From the NCBI RefSeq assembly GCF_001969815.1, contig NZ_MRBK01000013.1, positions 1-64,000 on the forward strand: a DNA stretch of 64,000 bases, written 5' to 3'. The position numbers were made by a program, and so were the translations under genes. How positions within the stretch are numbered: the stretch's first letter is position 1; the number at the start of each line of letters is the position of its first letter. Below, piece after piece: positions 59,718-64,000 of this stretch. The notes beneath the pieces were generated by a model that worked only from the letters and a program-made list of their open reading frames with translations, did no database searches and was not told the origin of the DNA. The stretch is from Bacillus swezeyi (GTDB lineage: Bacteria > Bacillota > Bacilli > Bacillales > Bacillaceae).

Positions 59718-61256
59718 GTGTCTGAAAAGTTGGATCTTTCCCGTTTTGAAAAAAAGATTGTAATTCGCAATATTGAAGAAAAGGATATCGAAAGCATCAT
59801 TGAGCTTCAGGAACTTTGCTTTCCGGGAATGATCCCTTGGAAGCGTGAGCATTTGGAAAGCCATCTTGATCATTTTCCGGAAGGGCAGTTCTGTGCAGAG
59901 CTTGACGGTGAAGTGATCGGCTCCTGCTCAAGTCTGCTGATCAATTTTGATGAATATGATGACAGGCATACATGGCAGGATATTACAGATGACGGCTATA
60001 TCACCAATCATAACCCTGACGGCTTAAACATGTACGGTATTGAAGTCATGGTTCAACCTGAATACAGAAGAATGAAAATCGGACACCGTCTTTATGAAGC
60101 ACGCAAAGATCTGGCGAGAAGGCTGAATCTAAAAAGCATCATTATCGGCGGACGGATTCCGAATTACCATAAGTACGCTTCGGAGATGACGCCGAGAGAA
60201 TATGTGGAACAGGTCATTCACCACCAGATTTATGATCCGGTCCTTTCATTTCAGCTTTTGAACGGATTTACGATGATGAGGATTAATCCAAACTATCTTC
60301 CTGATGACAAAGCATCAAGCAAATATGCCACTTTGATGGAGTGGAATAATGTCGACTATCTGCCGCAAACGAAGCGCTATTACAAGTCGGCTTTTCCGGT
60401 TCGGATCTGCGTGATTCAATACGAAATGAAGCAGATTCATTCGTTTGAGGAGTTTGCCAATCAAGTGGAATACTATGCGGATGTCGCTTCAGACGCCGGA
60501 GCTGATTTTGCAGTTTATCCGGAAATCTTTACGACACAGCTGATGTCTTTTCTCGAAGAGCGTTCTCCGAGCCTCGCCGTGCAGCGAATCACAGAATACA
60601 CCGAGGATTATATCAGCTTGTTCACAGATCTTGCCGTCAAATATAACGTGAATATTATCGGCGGCTCCCACTTTGTCGAAGAGGAAGGGAAAATCTACAA
60701 TATCGCTTATCTCTTTAGAAGGGACGGCACGATTGAAAAGCAGTACAAGCTCCACATCACACCGAATGAACGGAAATGGTGGGGCATCAGCAGAGGAGAT
60801 GAAGTGCGCGTTTTTGACACAGACTGCGGAAAAATTGCGATTCAGATCTGCTATGACATTGAGTTCCCTGAGCTCGGCAGAATCGCAACGGAAAAAGGCG
60901 CAAAAATTATTTTTACGCCTTTCTGTACTGAAGACCGTCAAGGCTATTTGCGCGTCAGATACTGCGCTCAGGCAAGAGCAGTTGAAAATCAGGTATACAC
61001 CGTCATTTCCGGAACGGTCGGAAATCTTCCGCAAACCGAAAATATGGATATTCAATATGCGCAATCCGCGATTTTCGCTCCTTCAGATTTTGAATTTGCA
61101 AGGGATGGAATCGTCGGTGAATGCAATCCGAACATTGAAATGGTGGTCATCGGCGATGTCGACTTGGAAATTCTCAGAAGGCAGCGCCAGGACGGAACGG
61201 TCCGTCAGCTCAAGGATAGGCGCCATGACATATACCGGATCAATTATAAAAAATAA
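59718..61256 (+). CDS. yhcX: GNAT acetyltransferase-nitrilase fusion YhcX
   Basis: 512 aa with two domains. About 15-200 is a GNAT acyltransferase (VQPEYRRMKIGHRLYEARKDLARR for acyl-CoA binding). About 225-500 is a carbon-nitrogen hydrolase with Glu (YPEIF), Lys (YKLHITP) and Cys (QICYDIEFPE) of the nitrilase triad. The fusion suggests acylation and deacylation/amide cleavage on one substrate class. B. subtilis YhcX has been linked to indole-3-acetic acid synthesis; I treat that as suggestive. GTG start after GAGGAGG. Confidence 0.93.
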   Translation: MSEKLDLSRFEKKIVIRNIEEKDIESIIELQELCFPGMIPWKREHLESHLDHFPEGQFCAELDGEVIGSCSSLLINFDEYDDRHTWQDITDDGYITNHNPDGLNMYGIEVMVQPEYRRMKIGHRLYEARKDLARRLNLKSIIIGGRIPNYHKYASEMTPREYVEQVIHHQIYDPVLSFQLLNGFTMMRINPNYLPDDKASSKYATLMEWNNVDYLPQTKRYYKSAFPVRICVIQYEMKQIHSFEEFANQVEYYADVASDAGADFAVYPEIFTTQLMSFLEERSPSLAVQRITEYTEDYISLFTDLAVKYNVNIIGGSHFVEEEGKIYNIAYLFRRDGTIEKQYKLHITPNERKWWGISRGDEVRVFDTDCGKIAIQICYDIEFPELGRIATEKGAKIIFTPFCTEDRQGYLRVRYCAQARAVENQVYTVISGTVGNLPQTENMDIQYAQSAIFAPSDFEFARDGIVGECNPNIEMVVIGDVDLEILRRQRQDGTVRQLKDRRHDIYRINYKK

Positions 61257-61264
61257 TCGAACAG

Positions 61265-61291
61265 AGCCGGCCGTTTTTGGCCGGCTTTATT
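61265..61291 (+). terminator. Terminator after yhcX
   Basis: AGCCGGCC / GGCCGGCT hairpin and TTTATT. Confidence 0.82.
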
Positions 61292-61350
61292 CAGTTTGAC
61301 TTTTTGGTTTATTTTTCATATATTGTAACTATCAAAAGGAGGTGGGAAAG

Positions 61351-61485
61351 ATGAATCAAACTGGTATCCGCATGACAGACATGCAAGCTCATTTGTATAT
61401 TTGTCGTGCGATTTTTTCCGGAGAATGCGGATTACGGGATCAGTCTGCCCTTTTTACACATTCATACAGGAAAAAATACCAGTGA
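61351..61485 (+). CDS. Leader peptide of the ABC-F gene (44 aa)
   Basis: Strong AAAGGAGGTGGG site and ATG, then 44 codons ending in TGA at 61483-61485. The product is not hydrophobic and has no known domain. It lies in the untranslated region of the ABC-F gene, and its stop codon sits inside a helix that encloses a terminator. This is the design of ribosome-sensing attenuators of ABC-F genes (for example vmlR in B. subtilis). Its role is therefore most likely regulatory. Confidence 0.7.
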   Translation: MNQTGIRMTDMQAHLYICRAIFSGECGLRDQSALFTHSYRKKYQ

Positions 61486-61530
61486 GAGACATCTGCCCAC
61501 AATCGGATTTTCATTCATGTCTGATGACTT

Positions 61531-61561
61531 GACGGCAGTGTGCAGCTCTGCCGTCTTTTTT
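61531..61561 (+). terminator. Attenuator terminator before ABC-F gene
   Basis: GACGGCAG / CTGCCGTC hairpin with a 9-nt loop and T7. It lies between leader peptide and ABC-F gene. CCAGTGAGAGAC (61479-61490) can pair with GTCTCTTCACTGG (61573-61585) around it, with one bulged base. Confidence 0.85.
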
Positions 61562-61604
61562 AATGCAAAAGTGTCTCTTCACTGGAATATGGAGGAAGAG
61601 ATAA

Positions 61605-63245
61605 GTGATCGTATGCAGTATACAGAATGTCACGAAAACGTACGGAGGACACGCGGTTTTCAATGGACTTTCCTGCGAATTTAAGCAAGGTGAACGCATC
61701 GGCCTGATCGGCAGCAATGGCTGCGGGAAAACGACTTTATTAAAGTTAATGAGCGGTCAAGTACAGCCTGATGAAGGCCTTGTCACCTGGAAAAAAGGAA
61801 CGGCCGCCGGGTTATTGGAGCAGACTCCTTCCATGGACGGCCAAAAAACAGTGAAAGAGCTGCTTTATGATGTGTTTGCTTCATTATGGAAAATACAGCA
61901 CAGGCTTTCCCAGATTGAACGGGAGCTTTCAGGCGAAAACGATATGAAAAGGCTTGAACGCCTGTTGGAGCGGTACGGGGCATTGCAGGAAGAATTTCAG
62001 CAAAAAGGCGGTTATGAGATCAGCGCGCAAATTGAACGCGTTGCCGCCGGATTGAATGTCAGCCGCCTGTTTGATAGGCCGTGGCGAGGCTTGAGCGGAG
62101 GCGAGCGGACAAAGGTCGGCCTGGCGCGCCTTTTGCTTTCAGCGCCGGATTTGCTTTTGCTGGATGAGCCGACAAACCATTTAGATTTAACTGCGATCGA
62201 ATGGCTTACATCATTTTTAAAGCAGTACAAAGGAACAGTAGTCATCGTTTCGCATGACCGCTATTTTTTGGATGAAGCCGTCACATCCATTTTTGAAATC
62301 GACCAAGGCGAATTTCACATGTATCAAGGCGGCTATTCAAAATATGCGGTTGAACGAGAGGAGCGCCTCATCAAAGAATTCCAGCATTATCAGGACCAGC
62401 AGAAAAAGATCAAAAAAATGAAAGAAACGATTAAGCGTTTAAAGGAATGGGCGAATCGGTCCAATCCTCCGAACGATGGTCTGCATCGGCGGGCGAAAAG
62501 CATGGAAAAGGCTTTGGCGCGCATCGAAGTTTTGAAAAAACCCGTGCTGGAGCGGGAGAAAATAGACTTATCTTTCAAAATGGACGGCCGAAGCGGAAAA
62601 GACGTCGTCAAGCTTGAGGAAGTGAGCAAACGATTGGGCGGCCGGATGCTCTTTAACAGCCTGAGCATGCATGTCCGCTTTCAGGAGCGCGCCGCCATTG
62701 TCGGTGAAAACGGCAGCGGAAAAACGACGCTTCTCAATATCATTGGCGGAGCGGCTGCCCCTGACGGCGGGGTTGTCCAGCTTGGAAGCCATTTGTCGGC
62801 TGCCCATCTGACTCAGCATGTCGCTGAACTGAATGAAGAGCAGTCGGTTCTAGACGAATTCCGTGAAAAAGTCACTGCAACTGAAGGCGAAGCCCGCATG
62901 ATGCTTGCAAAATTTTTGTTTTACGGAAATGCCGTTTTTCAAAGAGTAAAAGATTTAAGCGGGGGAGAGCGGATGAGGCTTCGGCTGGCCCAGCTTGTTC
63001 ATCAGCAGCATAATGTCCTCATTCTCGATGAACCGACAAACCATTTAGACATTGAGTCAAAAGAAGTGCTCGAAGAAGCATTGAGCCAATTTGAGGGAAC
63101 AATAATAGCGGTATCCCATGACCGGTATTTTCTCGATCGTCTGTTCAATGTCACCTATTGGCTTGACGGCGGGCGGTTGACCCGATATGACGGAAACTAT
63201 ACGGCTGCGAGAGAAGAAAAAGCGGCTGGATGGAAGCTGAAATAA
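61605..63245 (+). CDS. ABC-F ATPase (ribosome-protection type)
   Basis: 546 aa: two ABC domains in one chain, no membrane part. Walker A GSNGCGKTT and GENGSGKTT; signatures LSGGERTKVGLARL and LSGGERMRLRLAQL; Walker B LLLLDEPTNHLD and VLILDEPTNHLD. Between them a charged linker (about 250-310, EFQHYQDQQKKIKKMKETIKRL) that reaches into the ribosome in this family. The leader/terminator arrangement favours an antibiotic-resistance ABC-F over a housekeeping one (EttA/YfmR/YdiF type). GTG start after ATGGAGGAAGAG. Drug range cannot be read from sequence. Confidence 0.9.
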   Translation: MIVCSIQNVTKTYGGHAVFNGLSCEFKQGERIGLIGSNGCGKTTLLKLMSGQVQPDEGLVTWKKGTAAGLLEQTPSMDGQKTVKELLYDVFASLWKIQHRLSQIERELSGENDMKRLERLLERYGALQEEFQQKGGYEISAQIERVAAGLNVSRLFDRPWRGLSGGERTKVGLARLLLSAPDLLLLDEPTNHLDLTAIEWLTSFLKQYKGTVVIVSHDRYFLDEAVTSIFEIDQGEFHMYQGGYSKYAVEREERLIKEFQHYQDQQKKIKKMKETIKRLKEWANRSNPPNDGLHRRAKSMEKALARIEVLKKPVLEREKIDLSFKMDGRSGKDVVKLEEVSKRLGGRMLFNSLSMHVRFQERAAIVGENGSGKTTLLNIIGGAAAPDGGVVQLGSHLSAAHLTQHVAELNEEQSVLDEFREKVTATEGEARMMLAKFLFYGNAVFQRVKDLSGGERMRLRLAQLVHQQHNVLILDEPTNHLDIESKEVLEEALSQFEGTIIAVSHDRYFLDRLFNVTYWLDGGRLTRYDGNYTAAREEKAAGWKLK

Positions 63246-63250
63246 AAGAA

Positions 63251-63280
63251 GGACAGGGTCAGCCGGCCCTGTCCATTTGA
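63251..63280 (+). terminator. Terminator after ABC-F gene
   Basis: GGACAGGG / CCCTGTCC hairpin; the T-run is weak. Confidence 0.65.
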
Positions 63281-63373
63281 TCTGAAGAATGCTGATATTG
63301 AAAAGAAAAGAAATCTTCTTTATTATTAAAATTATGACTGAAAACGGTTTATATATAAAAAAGAAGGTGCATC

Positions 63374-64000
63374 ATGGAATTTTTGCTTGTTTTGCTGCCT
63401 GTTTTCGGGATTTTTGCGATTGGGTTTATCGGACAAAAGCTGCTTCATTTTGATATTCAAAATCTCTCTAAAATGTCCCTTTATTTAATGTCTCCTTTTT
63501 TGGCGTTTGATACATTTTATGAAAACAGGCTGACTATGGATTATGTATATATGTCCGTCTATTGCCTCGGCCTCTGTTTAACTTTGATTCTATTTGTATA
63601 TATCATTTCATATTTTCACAAGTATTCCAATCAGGAGCGGTGCGCTCTTGTTTTGTCGTCTGCTTTCATGAACAATGGAAACTACGGCACTCCGGTCGTC
63701 TTGCTTGTCTACGGGACGGCGGGGCTTGATATCGCCGTTGTGCTGATGGTGCTTCAGCAGCTTGTGATGAGCACGATCGGCGTGTATTATGCAGCGAAAG
63801 GAAGCTCTAAGGGAGGCGGCTTTAAAACGGTGATGACGAGGGTAACCCGGATGCCCGTTGCATATGGGGCGCTGCTCGGCATGTTTTTTCAGTTAGGTCA
63901 TATTTCGATTCCCGAACAGTTAATGACGGCAATTAAATTAGTAGGCGACGCTGCGATACCGACGATTATGATCATTCTAGGCATGCAGCTTGCCGTCATT
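63374..64000 (+). CDS. AEC-family (auxin efflux carrier-like) transporter, partial
   Basis: The first 209 residues of a membrane transporter cut by the window end. About six helices are visible; the N-terminal LLPVFGIFAIGFIGQKLL and the broken-helix segment SSAFMNNGNYGTPVVLLVYG are typical of bacterial AEC permeases (malate or amino-acid efflux in known members). AAGAAGGTG precedes the ATG. The substrate is unknown. Not at this position in B. subtilis, where yhxA and glpP follow yhcX. Confidence 0.88.
   Translation, partial: MEFLLVLLPVFGIFAIGFIGQKLLHFDIQNLSKMSLYLMSPFLAFDTFYENRLTMDYVYMSVYCLGLCLTLILFVYIISYFHKYSNQERCALVLSSAFMNNGNYGTPVVLLVYGTAGLDIAVVLMVLQQLVMSTIGVYYAAKGSSKGGGFKTVMTRVTRMPVAYGALLGMFFQLGHISIPEQLMTAIKLVGDAAIPTIMIILGMQLAVI

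Overview
The window looks like a chromosome segment from the Bacillus licheniformis / B. paralicheniformis branch of the B. subtilis group. The basis is gene order: the end of an rRNA operon with a 16-gene tRNA cluster in the order of B. subtilis trnD, then thiC, rpsN2, tRNA-Gly, queG, and an almost continuous yhb/yhc series (yhbB to yhcX) as in B. subtilis, with licheniformis-type insertions and losses. Species is inferred from synteny and protein recognition only; no database was searched.

Layout. 1-1860: 23S 3' end, 5S rRNA, 16 tRNAs. About 1800-14510: an AT-richer accessory block inserted at the last tRNA gene (tRNA-Leu-CAA). It starts with a decayed tyrosine integrase and ends with an imperfect copy of the tRNA-Leu anticodon-arm segment. 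It carries an allantoin-utilisation island: allantoinase, FAH-family hydrolase, amidase, NCS2 permease, ureidoglycine aminotransferase and allantoate amidohydrolase on the minus strand; the PucR regulator and an NCS1 allantoin permease on the plus strand. Two tandem TnrA/GlnR-type boxes precede the permease. 14510-18140: a Cys-rich copper-storage-like protein, type I dehydroquinase, and a TPP riboswitch with thiC. 18170-23095: an XRE regulator/membrane-protein pair, then a compact peptide cluster (70-aa precursor, ABC ATPase, ABC-2-like permease, a PqqD-like/M50 protease fusion, a small membrane protein). This cluster is the best candidate for an undescribed system. 23120-29250: Zur box with zinc-free S14, tRNA-Gly, yhzB, queG, yhbB, trmL, yhbD and two bactofilins. 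29660-40300: prkA, yhbH, efflux genes yhbJ-yhcABC, and the GntR-controlled ABC operon yhcEFGHI. 40300-45120: cspB, a SAM riboswitch with a methionine ABC transporter, and tcyP. 45160-49920: yhcM-like protein, S9 peptidase, yhcN, a peptidase-MA-like protein and yhcQ. 50576-61256: a PAS histidine kinase, yhcR with its sortase yhcS, and yhcT to yhcX. 61300-64000: an ABC-F protein behind a leader-peptide attenuator, and the start of an AEC transporter cut by the window end.

How the parts work together. The island would import allantoin and convert it through allantoate and ureidoglycine to oxalurate and glycine, under PucR and probably TnrA nitrogen control. The amidase and FAH-type enzyme may finish the pathway. 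In the peptide cluster the membrane-spanning precursor is probably recognised by the PqqD-like domain, cut by the membrane protease and exported or resisted through the ABC transporter. RNA- and metal-level control is visible in several places: TPP, SAM, a Zur operator, a GntR palindrome over a promoter, and a translated leader with a terminator before the ABC-F gene.
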